Shown here in pieces: positions 43,364 to 55,038 of a stretch of DNA of 64,000 bases (positions are counted from its first letter, which is position 1; each line of letters begins with the position of its first letter). The notes beneath the pieces are model-generated. The model made no database searches, was not told the DNA's origin, and saw nothing but the letters and a program-made list of their open reading frames with translations. Made by a program: the position numbers and the translations under genes. Origin of the DNA: Pollenia angustigena (Eukaryota > Arthropoda > Insecta > Diptera > Polleniidae). The stretch spans positions 178,447,253 to 178,511,252 of the forward strand of contig OV884060.1 in the NCBI GenBank assembly GCA_930367215.1, in the 5' to 3' direction.

Positions 43364-43639
43364 TACATATGTATATTTTTTGACAAAAATTATTTAAAAT
43401 TTAAATAATTTATTATAAACTGACAATACTTTTAATTAATTATAAATAGGTTGAAAAATAAGTAGTTAGTAGTCAGTTAAAAAGTCATGCAAAGATGGCC
43501 AATTGACTACTGCCTATGACATGCCTATGTTAAAATAGTGAGTCGTCGACAAGGAAAAAATTCACTTAATCAACTAGTTGTGGTTATAAAAAAACCAGTT
43601 TGAAGTTATTTATAAATGTGTTTGACTTCCTACAGGGTA

Positions 43640-45515
43640 GTTAGAGTGCTATATTCGGCTTTGCCGAATCTTTGATATCCTCAACCGACAATTCGAATAT
43701 TTCAGGAGTGATATCTATATGTGACGCGCAAAATAGAAAGGGACCTAAGGGTTTTTATTATTGGTTTATCTTTAAAAAGACAGACATCAGCATTAAAATT
43801 GGTTGCTGTTTAGAACTATATTGAATTATTGACCTACAATTAGAAACTTTTATGCTTTTCACGATTCGTAACAGTTTAAGCCGAACTTAAATGATTTTCA
43901 GGAGGGGAATTTATATTGGAGCCATGGTGGGCTATAAGCCAATCGTCCCAAAATTATGCAGAGTGATTTCTGGTATTAAAAAAGATAAATAATAATAATA
44001 AATTTCAAAACAGCAGTGAAATTAGTTTGAGCGTGAATTTCAGAAGGCTGATTAATATGGGATCTAAGGTAAATTATGGACCGTATATCAGAAAATTGCA
44101 TGACATTTTTCTGGCCATATGAAGCAAAGTTGGAAGAAAGTTTTACCGCCATATTCATATCTGCTACGGTTTTAGGCGTATTTAATTAATTTACCAGAGT
44201 GGGCTTTATATGGGGCCTATAGTAAATTATGGACCGAGCATCACGAAATTTATTAGGTGTGATTTCAAGCCCTATAAAACTGTGAAGCTTTGAATTTTAT
44301 TCTGATAGCATTATTTATTACGGTTTTAGGCGTACTAAACTGTTTTCCGGAAGTAGGGTTTATATGGGGCCTAGGGTAAATTTTGGACCAATCATCACGA
44401 AATTTATTAGTGTGAATAGTTTTTCCAGTAGTATTTTATTATTATATTTTTTATTTATTTTAACAAGACAAATCATATTTTTATGAGTTTCATTTCTTAA
44501 ACTAATTTCTTAACTAATGAATGTCAACTTTTTTTTTAATGAAATTTATATTTTGATAAGTCTGCTGTAAGTGCTATTTTAAGCGCAAAAATCGCCTAAA
44601 ATAATGCTAAATTCACGTATAACATTAAGAAATCAGCAGTGGGGTAGGATTTGGTAAAAATTATTGCATTAGTGATCATTGAAATACATATTTTTTAATA
44701 TAAAAATGAAATTATACATCTATTCTTATATTCCATTAAAAAAAAAATAATTTGAAAAATTTTTGGTTGGTGGACTGTTTCTGGGATTTGCCCATATGTG
44801 CCTTTAAACGAGCAAATATTTTTAATTCTAAAAGCTTGAAAAATAAATCTATATAAGTCCAAAGCTTACTAAAAAGGTTTTATTCAAAACGTCTTGCTCA
44901 ATTCGCAGTCTTATTAAGTTTTGTAATGCAAGTCAAAATCCACTTCCATTTTTTTAACGTCCCGCCAGCGCAAATGTTTGCTTATATCTGCAAATCCTTA
45001 CCGTCGATTGCTGTAATTTTTTTTCTGAATATAGTGCTACTTCATAACTTTATATATGTATATAAAAACCCTTTTTACAAATTTGAGTTCTTCATTTAAT
45101 TTTTTTACATTTTGTGGTACGAATATCATGACACGTCAAAATGGAAATACCCATATAACGAATTTTTGCAAAGTCTTATATCGTTCCGTACATTGTTCCA
45201 CCATTTGTGTTAGTTTTCCACATTTTGATTTATAGCTCTGATCCTACTAAACCGATTTTGCTGGATTTCAATCCCAAACTGCTAAGGATAACTACAAGCA
45301 ATTTGACACCGTTTTTTCTTTTTTTTTTATGAAAGTGAGCGTGTTTTTAACAGACGGACAGATGGACATGGCTAAATCGACTTTGAATTTCTCAAGGAGC
45401 CAGAATATATGTACATATATACTTTATGGGGTCTGAGATAAATAATAAAAAGTTTCACACGGAATGACAAACTTAGTATACCCTGTTCACAACTAGTTGC
45501 GGTGGTGGGTATAAA
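43640..45515 (+). repeat. Dispersed repeat R1, full-length copy
   Basis: Starts 'TAGAGTGCTATATTCGGCTT' and ends 'GTTGCGGTGGTGGGTATAAA', about 1.88 kb. Internal 'GGTAAATTATGGACCG' units as at 28446-29260; a divergent AT-rich middle (44410-45100) may be an insertion. Confidence 0.65.
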
Positions 45516-45722
45516 AATGGTACCGCCATTCTAAAAAGTACATTTTAATTTCATAGTTGATACAAAATCTTGAACGCCATTTCCATCCCATATGTACTAA
45601 ATGTGTGCACAAGACACTAAAAAGTGTACAGTATTGCATTTTTTTTTTTATCGCGAACAGTAGTTGTAGTTGTAATTCTAATTTAGTGTGAAGCAAATAA
45701 AGAGAACAAAGAAACAAGAAAG

Positions 45723-47174
45723 CAGTGTTGCCAGAAGATTTGGATGAAAAATCTTCATTTTGAAGAGAAAAATCTTCAATTATTTTTTATATTAAAAATT
45801 ATTTACTTTTTATGAGAATATTTTTTATTATGGAAACTATTTAAATAAAAATACCTTATGAATGTACGGTATATACACAAAATTGAATTGAAGGCTTAAA
45901 TTGTGTTTTTAGTTATATTTTGCATAAATAAATTTCTAATATGTACCTATATAGAGCCGTTATAGCAAAAATGATGTAACCAACAAAAATAAAATTTTAC
46001 AGGAGAAGGTTTTTTTTAAATATTTTTGCTTCAAGTCTAGGGTTTCGTTTGAAATTGCTTTTGCTCTTATTTCGTAACGGTACTTCCCAGAGATATGAGA
46101 TTTTTAGAGATGATGCAAATGATCATAAATTATCGATTTTCACCAAAAAACAAAAAACTAAAATGTTGTTGGTTACATCATTTTTGCTATTAGGGCTCGA
46201 TATATGAACGGTAAAAAGTCCATCTAAATAAAGAAGTTTCATTGAAATTCTAAAATTAAAGATATATAAATTTTGGGCAAGAAGATTTGAGTTTGCATTT
46301 AAAAAAGCTCATTCAAATATGTGGATTTTCTAAAATATATTCCTAATGAAATAGTTATTAAAATAATGTTGGTACACCTTTTAAAAGATATTCTTAAGCA
46401 ATTAACATGGAATGTGGAATTTTCAAATTATAGCTTGTTAACCCTTTTTACCACTAAGTTCTCCTCTTGGTCTGGCCAGACGACAATTGGAGCAGCTAAA
46501 AACCCAATTAAATAAAAAGTGCTTTTTATTGAACGTATTCATATTATTTAAGATTATATGAATTTATTATATAATTTTATTATTTCATTATTTTATTTTA
46601 CATACAAGACATTACAGATGTAGTCCTTAATTTTGAACATTGCTTTTTGGCTTCTACCACTGCTGAAACGAGCTTTGCGCTTGGTTTTTGTAGTAAAATT
46701 GAATTAAGCTCATAACGGGTCGTAGTTTTCTGATTTGGTTCAAACTTAATTCATTCAATTCAGAACATATAATTCATAGAATTCACGTTTCCTGTTTTTT
46801 TTTGATATTTTGTTCTACATATTTGAAAGATATTGCAAGCAAAATTAGTTTGTTCTGGCCAAGAGTAGTTTAATAGACTTTTCCATAAAAATGGAATTCC
46901 TCCCCTCTTATTTGCTCCAATCGATTCCAAATTAGTTTCATTTGATTCAGCACATATCATTTATAGAATTCACGCCCCTGAAGACAACAAGCGGATATAG
47001 AACCTCATTATTTTAAAAATTGATATTTAAAAAACTTTAAAAAAATATGTATGTTGCACTAGCTTAAAGTTAAAAATCTTCATTGCTAAAAATAAAAAAT
47101 CTCCATTTGAGAAAAAAAATCTCAAAATCATATTTTGATCAAAAATGTATAAAATCTTCACTCTTGCAACGCTG
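45723..47174. mobile_element. hAT-type element, CAGTGTTGCCA end
   Basis: Left CAGTGTTGCCAGAAGATTT, right inverse CAGCGTTGCAAGAGTGAAGA. 'AAAATCTTCA' motifs near both ends. No clean 8-bp duplication, so less sure than the others. MITE family 2 copy inside. Confidence 0.6.
45951..46203. mobile_element. MITE family 2, copy 2
   Basis: Left 'TAGAGCCGTTATAGCAAAAA', right 'TTTTTGCTATTAGGGCTCGA'; about 40-bp ends shared with 7011-7276. Confidence 0.7.
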
Positions 47175-47365
47175 CACAAAGCAATAAAACCATTGTACAA
47201 CAAACAGTTGAATACTAAATAGAATCAAATAAACATGTTCAAGGCTGACAGATAAAACGTTTACGAATTAACATTTTCAAAGAAAATTGGTTGTGTAAGC
47301 CCTTATTAAATTAAAAATATTTTTTTGCATAAAGCAGAAAGACTATGAATTGACTTACCGCCTTA

Positions 47366-47459
47366 TGCAAAAAAAAAGTTAAAGCTAAAATTAGTTAACC
47401 AACACATTAAGCCCAGCAAAAGTGTTGGTTAACTAATGTGAACTTTAACTTTTTTTGCA
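47366..47459. repeat. 94-bp hairpin repeat
   Basis: Arms GCAAAAAAAAAGTTAAAG and 'TTAGTTAACCAACAC' are mirrored across a 15-bp loop ('TTAAGCCCAGCAAAA'). Looks like a minimal MITE. Confidence 0.55.
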
Positions 47460-47572
47460 AAAGGGGTTTAGAGTTTTAATATTTATTTAAATAAATAAGA
47501 AGAAACAAAATAAAAATATTATTATTTCTCTTCTTTGTTAACAGTAAAATCGTTGTTAGTCGAATCGTCTAA

Positions 47573-47855
47573 AAAGCAAAATAAACCACTTAAAATGCTT
47601 GGCAAACACACACTTTGTTTCAGTTTTGTGTTTGCCAATAAACAACACAAACATATTTCGTGCAAACATTAATTTTTCATTTTTGTTTTTTTTCAATGAA
47701 TAATGACGCCGATAGTGCTGCGACAATTTTGTTACCACAAACATTCTTAAAATGTTTGTCCAAACAGCAAGCCCCCTATTAACAACACAAAATATTTGTA
47801 CAAATGTAAAATTTTGACAGGTTTGGCAAGAAATTTGTGTGGTTTATTTTGCCAT
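47573..47855. mobile_element. MITE family 3, copy 2
   Basis: Left 'AGCAAAATAAACCACTTAAA', right 'TTGTGTGGTTTATTTTGCC'; 'GGCAAACACA' motifs as in 7378-7883. About 220 bp shorter than copy 1. Confidence 0.65.
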
Positions 47856-48104
47856 TAACAAAGCACCTTTGGGGTTAAAAAATTTCATTGGTAGTCAAAG
47901 CATTTTAAGTACAGTCTGAGTTTTTTTAAGGTGTTTTGTACCAGATGCATCTTGGAAGTTGTAGACCTTTGTCCAAAATTGCATTCATTTTAGATGAAGG
48001 TAATTTTTCCAAATAATTATTTAAATAATGTTGTTGTTATTGTAGCAGCGAGACCTGAAGAAAAGAAGTTCCCTAGTTGCGTTGGGAACGTGAAATAAAA
48101 AGCA

Positions 48105-48268
48105 TAAAGGCTCAGTTAGTCGTAACAGTAACTTAACCTTACCGTAAAAAAGTAAGACCAATCTTTTTCTTACAGATTGAGACGTAACATCTAATTGCTT
48201 TACATACAACAAAATGAAGCAGCTGATTTGCAACGCTACTGTTACTCCCATCTAATAGAGCCTTAACC
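48105..48268. mobile_element. Possible small MITE, AAGGCTC ends
   Basis: 'AAAGGCTCAGTTAGTCGTAA' at the left and 'ATCTAATAGAGCCTTAA' at the right, with 'ACAGTAAC' also inverted. Moderate match only. Confidence 0.4.
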
Positions 48269-48574
48269 GTTTTTGCTGGCTGGCAAATAATTTTTCATAC
48301 TACATACAAGGTCTTAACTGCAACTAATGATAATACTGACGACGGCTTTTACAAAAACTAGTTAATAATTTATCGGGATCCATAACAGCCCACTCCTGTT
48401 ATATTGGGTATCAAAGCATCGGCACAGCCGACAATAGTACTCGTAATTGATTAAACTAGAACATTTTTGTTCTTAAACATTTTTAAATAAATTAACGATG
48501 AATGAATTTGGACGATTTTTCCCTCAATCTTAGGGTTTTCTGACAGTTTTATCTGGCAACTTGGAATGTACCTA

Positions 48575-48908
48575 CTGTACATGATACTTATGTACAATTA
48601 AAGCGGATGAAATAAAACACAGAGAGTTTTATTTAATTGTACCTTATTTATTAAAACACATGCAAACACACTCGCACACTGTACTGTATAACAGTTTGAA
48701 TACTTTTGGTTAGTATCTATTCGGTGTCCGAGAAGTAAGCGTTGAATACAGTAGGCAGTTTTGGTTGATTGTTGTTGTATTTGCAACATACTTACATACA
48801 AACTCGAGTATATTGTGATTGCACTGTGCACACTTGTAAACAGATTATTTAATATTTTGTAACATGAAATTGGGTTCATTTTAGAGGGTATTAATAATTT
48901 AAGACAAC
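48575..48908 (+). promoter_or_regulatory. 5' flank of gene 2, shared with gene 1
   Basis: Homologous to 3565-3941; the longest identical block is at 48708-48750 ('GGTTAGTATCTATTCGGTGT', 'CCGAGAAGTAAGCGTTGAAT'). Not interrupted by transposons, unlike most of the window. Confidence 0.6.
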
Positions 48909-48923
48909 ATGGATCCTGAAGAT
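48909..48923 (+). CDS. Gene 2 exon 1 (start micro-exon, M-D-P-E-D)
   Basis: ATG GAT CCT GAA GAT, donor GTAGTT, 60-bp intron ending TTTTCTAG at 48983, in-frame join to TCA ATG ACA. Exon 2 also has an ATG as its second codon (48987), so translation could start there, but the shared arrangement with gene 1, whose exon 2 lacks an ATG, favours the micro-exon. Confidence 0.65.
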
Positions 48924-48983
48924 GTAGTTAAATTATATTGATTTTAAATAATGCTGGTAATATAATTAAATTCTATTTTCTAG

Positions 48984-49731
48984 TCAATGACATACTTGAG
49001 TAATCATGAAATCGGTCTAAAAATACAAAGTGGCGAATTTACGTTACGCGAGAAAATTGCCAAAAGCAGAGTGTGGGCAGTCTTTGTCAAAGTACTGAAT
49101 GGAGAAGGAATTGAAATTCCAGAAATTGTATATTGCAAGTGTTGTGCAAAAGTTTTTAAATTCAAAAACAATTCGTCTTCTAATTTAGTAAGACATAGAT
49201 GTTATATTTCAAAATTCAATTCTACTAGGAGTCCAGTTTCAGAGATCGATTTTGTAGAGTCAAAAATCACTTATACTGGGAGTCCAGTTTCAGAGATCGA
49301 GGTCGAAAAGCCCTCAATTGCACCAACTGGTTTTGAAAACTCCGACAGTAATTTGTCCAAACTTTTGACTAAATGGATAATAAAAAATTGTTGGCCATAT
49401 GAGATGATAGAAAATGAAGATCTTAAAGCAGTTTTTCAGGAGTTTGTAAGACTCGGATCGAAATTTGGGTGTAATTTGAATATAGATAGACTATTACCAC
49501 AATCGCAAGCGATTCTGCAGAGTGTATGGAATATCTACGAGGAATGTTATCAAACGGTTAAAGCCGAAATAGCTGCAATAAAAGAAATTGGTTTTGGCTT
49601 AACTGCCACGATGTGCACTGATAAATTTTCAAAGCAAAGCTATTTAGCATTAACAATACATTATTTGAAATGTGGTGTACTAAAATTTTCTCTCTTGGGA
49701 TTTAGGACAATGGATAATGAAAAATGTAGCA
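48984..49731 (+). CDS. Gene 2 exon 2: BED finger and hAT core, first half
   Basis: 249 codons plus one base, ending 'AGC A' at GTAAGT (phase 1), as in gene 1. BED finger 'VYCKCCAKVFKFKNNSSSN' plus 'LVRHRC' (C-x2-C and H-x-C kept). A 51-bp tandem duplication ('SPVSEIDFVES' and 'SPVSEIEVEKP') lengthens the linker relative to gene 1. The core strand 'ATMCTDKFSKQSYLALTIHY' retains the first Asp although W before T-D is C. 'LTKWIIKNCWPYEMIENEDL' and 'VRLGSKFG' are almost identical to gene 1. Predicted nuclear DNA-binding protein. Confidence 0.82.
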
Positions 49732-49788
49732 GTAAGTATTTGTTCGATATTTTTGATCAAATATGTTTGTTATGTGGCCTAACTATAA

Positions 49789-50612
49789 GTGCGTTTGAGT
49801 ACTTTTACAGTAAAATGCAGTAAATGAGTAAACTAAAAAATTTTCTCTCACAAACAGCTGTTGTCCAACAAAGTACGCGAACGCAAAATTTGTAAAAATT
49901 CGTAAAATAAAGGCAACAGCTGATGGCAAATAATTGAATTGTTGAAAAATATTGACACTTTTAACTACTTAACTCGTTTTCTTATCGGTACTCGATTAAA
50001 TACTTTTTATAACACGAACATTTTTGGAAAATACAAACAAACTATTTTATGTAATCTTTCCTATTTGTTTGTTTTTTACCCTGCCTTTACACATGCAAGT
50101 AGTGGCATGCCACTGTTGTATACATATTATCAAAGAAAATTTGTTCGAAATAGTCGAATCTCATGCCATTAACTTTTGTGATTACACATGCCACTGCGAG
50201 TTCATTTTCAAAATGTCGTAGAAGCGTCAACTTGAGCAAATTTGTTTACTTCTCAAATTAAAAAAAAGTACCAGAAAACGAAATAGAGTTACCGAGTTAA
50301 TCATAATGGCACATTTTTGGGGAAATTTTTATTTCAACTTTTATGTAACAATTTTTTCACAATTTGTATGCTTTTTATTTGTTACTTTTGTTTGTTTACC
50401 TTTTGAAACATATGTATGGTTTTTTTGATTTACTAAATTTTACTGCAAAAATTTCTGCAGTAAAAATTTGTTAATACTCAGACAAGAACTGTCACTTTTC
50501 GCTCTCAATTTATGTTCTCATTTACTGCATTTTGTGTACTCGAACGCAATTTCGTAAAATGCAGTAGAGTTTAGTAAAAAATAGTAAAAACTTTTGTGTT
50601 CTTGAACGCAAC
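49789..50612. mobile_element. TIR element family 4, copy 2, in intron 2 of gene 2
   Basis: Left GTGCGTTTGAGTACTTTTAC, right inverse GTTGCGTTCAAGAACACAAA. Without it the intron would be about 107 bp. Centre contains an inverted 'ACACATGCAAGTAGTGGCAT' / 'ATGCC..ACACATGCCACTG' piece, maybe another MITE. Confidence 0.7.
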
Positions 50613-50662
50613 TTATGTATAGAGAAGTTAACATAAAAAATGTATGTATCTTTCGATTTCAG

Positions 50663-51831
50663 GCAAACATATTTCAACTTCAGTTCAGACGATCTTAGAA
50701 GATTTTGATTGTCAACTTTCCAGTAAATTCATAATAGTAACCGAAAGTGGCAATAAAACTACTCAAGCCTTTCAAAATATGTCATGTATAACCCAATTAC
50801 TCAATAATGCTGTACAAAATTCACTAGAAAATGTTCCAGAGATTGCACAACTTATAACATCATGTGTAAAGTTAGTAAACTTTACAAATGAAAAAGCTTA
50901 TGAAAACTCTTTGAGTGACTTATTGCCGAACTATTGTATCAGTCGTTGGAATACAATGTACAAAATGTTAATTGCTATAGAAAATAACTGGACTGAAATC
51001 GAAACAACTCTTCGAAATGAAAATAAAAGCGCACAAATTTCATCGATCAATAAAATCCATTTAAAGGCTTTAACAAAAACTCTTCAGCCATTTGAAGATG
51101 CCATAGACACCCTAGAGGATTCAAAAAGCCCTACGTTACATTTAGTTATATTGTATTTGCATGAGCTAAAGAAGTCATGTGATACAAATGAAGGCCAACA
51201 TTATGATTTCGATTTTATTGAGAGTTTGAAGAAAAATTTAGGATTCTATTTGGGAAAAATATACGATGAAAACATTACAGTTTTTCATAAATTAGCACTT
51301 TTCCTTTATCCTCCCACCAACAAACTGCTTCAATTTAACAACAAGGAAAAGCAATCTATCGAATCAGAGTGTATGCATCTAATGAAATCGTTTAAAACTG
51401 AAATAAAGCCGATTGTTAAACAAGAACCTGATACTCCAACCCAACCGGCATGTAAACGCAAAAAATTATTTTCAGATTTCATAGAATCTGAAACAAATCA
51501 AGATCCTAATGAACTCATTGCCCAGGAAGTACAATATTATAAAAGCACTCGCGTTGTGAATAGTGATGACTTCGATGTTTTCAGCTGGTGGGAAATGCAA
51601 AAGGATAATTTTCCGCTGCTTTATAAGCTAGGCTGTACCGTTTTGTCAACACCGGCAACTTGTGCTGCTTCGAGACAAGTTTGTACGTCTGCCGGACTTT
51701 TGCTATGTGAAAAAATCGATCAGGCCTCTAACAAGTCGGAAGTCGAACAAATTATGTTTATAAACACAAATGCCGAACATAATAAACTTGAAAATTATTT
51801 TTCAGTTTGTAATAATAGTATTAATTTGTAA
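50663..51831 (+). CDS. Gene 2 exon 3: hAT core, second half, and C-terminal domain
   Basis: Starts after GATTTCAG, completes the split Ser codon and ends at TAA (51829-51831). Segments in order: 'STSVQTILEDFDCQLSSKF', 'IIVTESGNKTTQAF' (second catalytic Asp changed to Glu), 'MSCITQLLNNAV' (C-x2-Q instead of C-x2-H), 'SRWNTMYKML', 'LQPFEDAIDTLEDSKSPTLH', 'LFLYPPTNKLLQFNNKEKQS', 'WWEMQKDNFPLLYKLGCTVL' and 'PATCAASRQVCTSAG', where the catalytic Glu is Arg as in gene 1. No frameshift or internal stop despite roughly 20-25% divergence from gene 1. The protein totals 643 aa, normal for a hAT transposase. Confidence 0.84.
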
Positions 51832-51851
51832 ACTGTAAATACCTATTAAGG

Positions 51852-52006
51852 TACATATCGTCACCTAAAATGCATAAGGGCGTAACAACAAAAAAATTCA
51901 AAATCGAGTTTTTGATTGATTATGATGCACTAGACTAAATAACATGTTCCTATAAAATTATAAAAAGTGTTGTTACGCCCTTTTGCATTTTAGGTGACGA
52001 TATGTA
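51852..52006. mobile_element. MITE, TACATATCGTCACCTAAAAT ends
   Basis: Left TACATATCGTCACCTAAAAT and inverse at the right, continuing 'GCATAAGGGCGTAACAACA'. 155 bp, 20 bp after the gene 2 stop codon. 63183-63215 has a related 'ATATCGTTACCTAAAACGC'. Confidence 0.75.
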
Positions 52007-52061
52007 TGTATGTATATATTATTTGTTAAAAAAAAACTTAATTTACTCTTAAGGGTGACGC

Positions 52062-52206
52062 TGGGTACACACAGTGCAACCTACATGCAATCTGTTTCAA
52101 TGCAACCTCAAAATATCCAAGCGTTTTGATGTTGATGCAACCTTGAATGAATGAAAATGAATTTAATTCACTAGATTGCGTAAATGTGTTGCATAGTGTG
52201 TACCCA
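52062..52206. mobile_element. MITE, TGGGTACACAC ends
   Basis: Left TGGGTACACACAGTGCAACC, right inverse TGGGTACACACTATGCAACA. 145 bp. Confidence 0.7.
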
Positions 52207-52269
52207 CCATGACTGTTGAAATAAACTAAAATTTAAAAAATTCTTTCTATTTTTAACGTTAGAATTCCT

Positions 52270-53345
52270 AACTGATTAGGGATGCCAATCGGGATTGATT
52301 TTAGAAAATCCCGGGATTTCTCTGGATTTCGGGATTTCTTTTAAATAAACAACACTTTTTTTTTATTTATTTATGAATTTTCAAAAGGTTTTATATATAC
52401 ATATAACATATAGAAACTGGGAATTATTTCCTTCCGAATGTAACTTTATATTATGTATATTCAAAATTTTTCATTGAAGGAATACAACTATTACAAAAAA
52501 GCTTTATAAAATACATACAGTACTTTTCGCTTATAGTCACATCTTTTAGTTGCAACCATAACGTGGACTATATCGCTAATGTGACTATAAGGCTAATTCA
52601 TATATATGCCACTATGATTCATATAACCGAAATCGAATGTAATCAAGTTGTGTGAATAAAGGAGATAAAAAATTCATATAAATTACACCGACATCAGGCT
52701 TATGGTTTTACAACAGAGTTGCATACTGTATAAAAAATAGTTTAAATAATAACAAGATATTTCATAACTGATACCAACGCCAAAAACTAATTTTTTACGA
52801 GTAGAGAGTTGGTGACGAAAATTAAATGATTTAATTCATTCTTTCTTTGGATGGATTTTTGATTCGAAAACTAAAAAGAACTTAGTAAATTTTGCTAATG
52901 TGACTATAACGCCATTAATTTGCTTTACTTTTTCCTTTGACTACTGTTGATAAATGGCATATATGGTTAATGTGCTTATATCGCTAAATGGACTATAACG
53001 TTAATACTTTATATTAAATTAACTTATAGCGGCAAAATAAACAGATAAAATGGACTATATCGCTAATGTGATTATAAGCGTAGTGACTATAAACGAAAAG
53101 TACTGTAACTGAAATTTAGCTCATAGAATAAATTCGAAAAATGAAAAATGTTGAATATATAACATATATTTTTAAAAAAGAAAAATAATTATAAAATAAA
53201 AAATACAACTAAAATATAATTATTAATAATTTTTTTTTTATAGGGTTATACTCTTCAATAAAAACGAACATTTTTGTACGCAAAAGTTGATATATTAAAA
53301 ATCCCGGGATTAATAAAAATAAATCCCGGGATTCGGGATTTGTCA
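52270..53345. repeat. CCCGGGATT-rich repeat interrupted by a pogo-like MITE
   Basis: 52279 'GGGATGCCAATCGGGATT' and 'AATCCCGGGATTTCT' pieces recur at 53295-53340 and in reverse at 41640-41710, whose edge also ends 'GGGATTGGCATCC'. Probably a hAT-type MITE; the right border here is unclear. Confidence 0.4.
52518..53105. mobile_element. pogo-like MITE, TA target, 588 bp
   Basis: TA flanks; ends CAGTACTTTTCGCTTATAGT and inverse CAGTACTTTTCGTTTATAGT (one mismatch in 23). 'TGGACTATATCGCTAATGTG' motifs are repeated inside. CAGT ends and TA target fit pogo/Tigger. Confidence 0.85.
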
Positions 53346-53630
53346 ATACATGTGGCGAAACAGAAAAAAGTACTATCATCCCCAATTTTGATAACAATTA
53401 TCGTTAGTTTATCTAAACTAGCTCTCAAAATAAAATCAAAACAAAGAAACAAACAAAATAAAAATTCATAAAGCGATAATTATAGCATAATAATATTAAT
53501 AAAAGTATGTTTTAATAATACATATATTTTTAATAAAAGTTGGTTTTTTTATTCGACCTTTTTTTTATTTTTTTATAGAACCTCAAAAAAATAAATACTC
53601 GAGGTCATAGGTTTTTTATATGTTTTTTTA
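53346..53630. other. AT-rich spacer
   Basis: Nothing recognised except poly-T tracts. Confidence 0.3.
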
Positions 53631-53639
53631 TTTATGTAT

Positions 53640-54085
53640 TATTCCTTGAATATCATCATCAGGGATAGTTAAATAAGTTATAAAAAATACACAAAAATTC
53701 TTATTTGCTATGTAGTGTTTTACTACCATCGACATGATTGTATTTTTTTAATAATTTTTATTTAATAAAATATATCCAATATTTTGATATTCTTTGAATA
53801 TCATCATCAGGGATAATTAAATTTGTAATAAAAAACACAAAATTCTTCTTTGTTTTAAATATTTTTATTTTTTAAAATATATCCAATATTTCGTTATTCC
53901 TTGAATATTATCATCAGGGATAGTCTACAAAGAGCAATATAAGTTTATAAAACATCAATACAAAAATTCAAACAGTAATAATATTAACAACAACAAGTAC
54001 TTACTAAATTTTTAATAAAAAATCAGAAAAAGTTCTTATTCGGTCTGTAGTGTTTACTACCATCGTCATGATTGTACTAAATTTA
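53640..54085 (-). repeat. Degenerate tandem array with CTGATGA-containing core
   Basis: On the minus strand, 'TATCCCTGATGATGATATTC' type cores recur at 53656, 53804 and 53911 (position of TCATCAG), each followed by a short hairpin (GATATTC-AAR-GAATATC) and, in the third copy, GAAA and 'TATTGGATA'. A second motif 'CTACCATCGACATGATTGTA' occurs at 53723 and 54056. This resembles the terminal repeats of Penelope-like elements, which carry hammerhead ribozymes, but no RT is nearby. Confidence 0.45.
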
Positions 54086-55038
54086 AATATTGCTTGTTCT
54101 CAAAACAGTGATGGAAAATTGAGTACTATGGTACTTTTTTCAGTAATTTTTCATTGCAAAAATACCACGGTTCCGCCACGTCAGTTTTAGTACTCTCCTC
54201 TTGTTACGCTTCTTTGTTGACATCATTGCCTACACAAAATTTATTGTTCTTTTTTTCGTTCATGTTTTTTGATGTAAAAATGTTGAAATCGTTTTACTTA
54301 AAACTTTTGCAACACACAGAACAAAATTTAATTTCAAAAATAAAACTTTAATTATGATTAACGACTTTGCGCCCGAAAATGTCATTGCTAAGAGCATTAA
54401 CATAGTCCTTTTATTATTAAATTTATTTCCAAATTAGCAACACAAATTTAAAGCGATCAGTTTTTAAATTCGTGCGTTGGTGGATCTCCCAGAAATAAAA
54501 CATTAAAAAAGGAAGATATTTCGATTTTTTGGAAAATTGTAAGCCAAATTAAGAACAACATTTGAGCGCACGTTTTAAATTCAAAATTATACAAAAACTA
54601 AAAAAGAAATCGTTTGCAGAAACAAAATCTTTCAAATTTAATTAAAGCTAAAGATTTCTTAACATCAAATGGTTCTTGTTGTTACAATTATAATAAAACT
54701 AATGATCTCATTAAGTAAATTAAACAAAGTGCCTAATAGCATTATGCCCAATTTTCAGGATAGTATTTAACTCAATATGAATTTAATTTTCAAAACAAAC
54801 CTCAATCGTATTTAAAACAGATTGGTTTTTTGAGTTTTATTTGAAAAGTCTTATTTAATTAAGATAAAAGTATGGTAGCACTACTAAATACAACAAAAAA
54901 AAAAAAAAAAAAATTTTTTATTTACAAGGTGGTCTGAAAAAACAGCTGACGGTTAATGCTTTACCTGTTGTTGTTGTATTGTTGTGATATTGAGGCCACC
55001 TTGCTAAAATATTACAATGGCAACTTAAGTTGAAATTA

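Noticed and set aside
41898..43641. CTACCCTGTAG / CTACAGGGTAG as inverted ends of a 1.7-kb element
   Set aside because: Match is only 11-12 bp, no target duplication, and the right end abuts the R1 repeat; not enough to call.
53209..53471. Overlapping 60-65 codon frames on both strands
   Set aside because: They lie in a CCCGGGATT-rich repeat and AT tracts; no motif, typical shadow frames.
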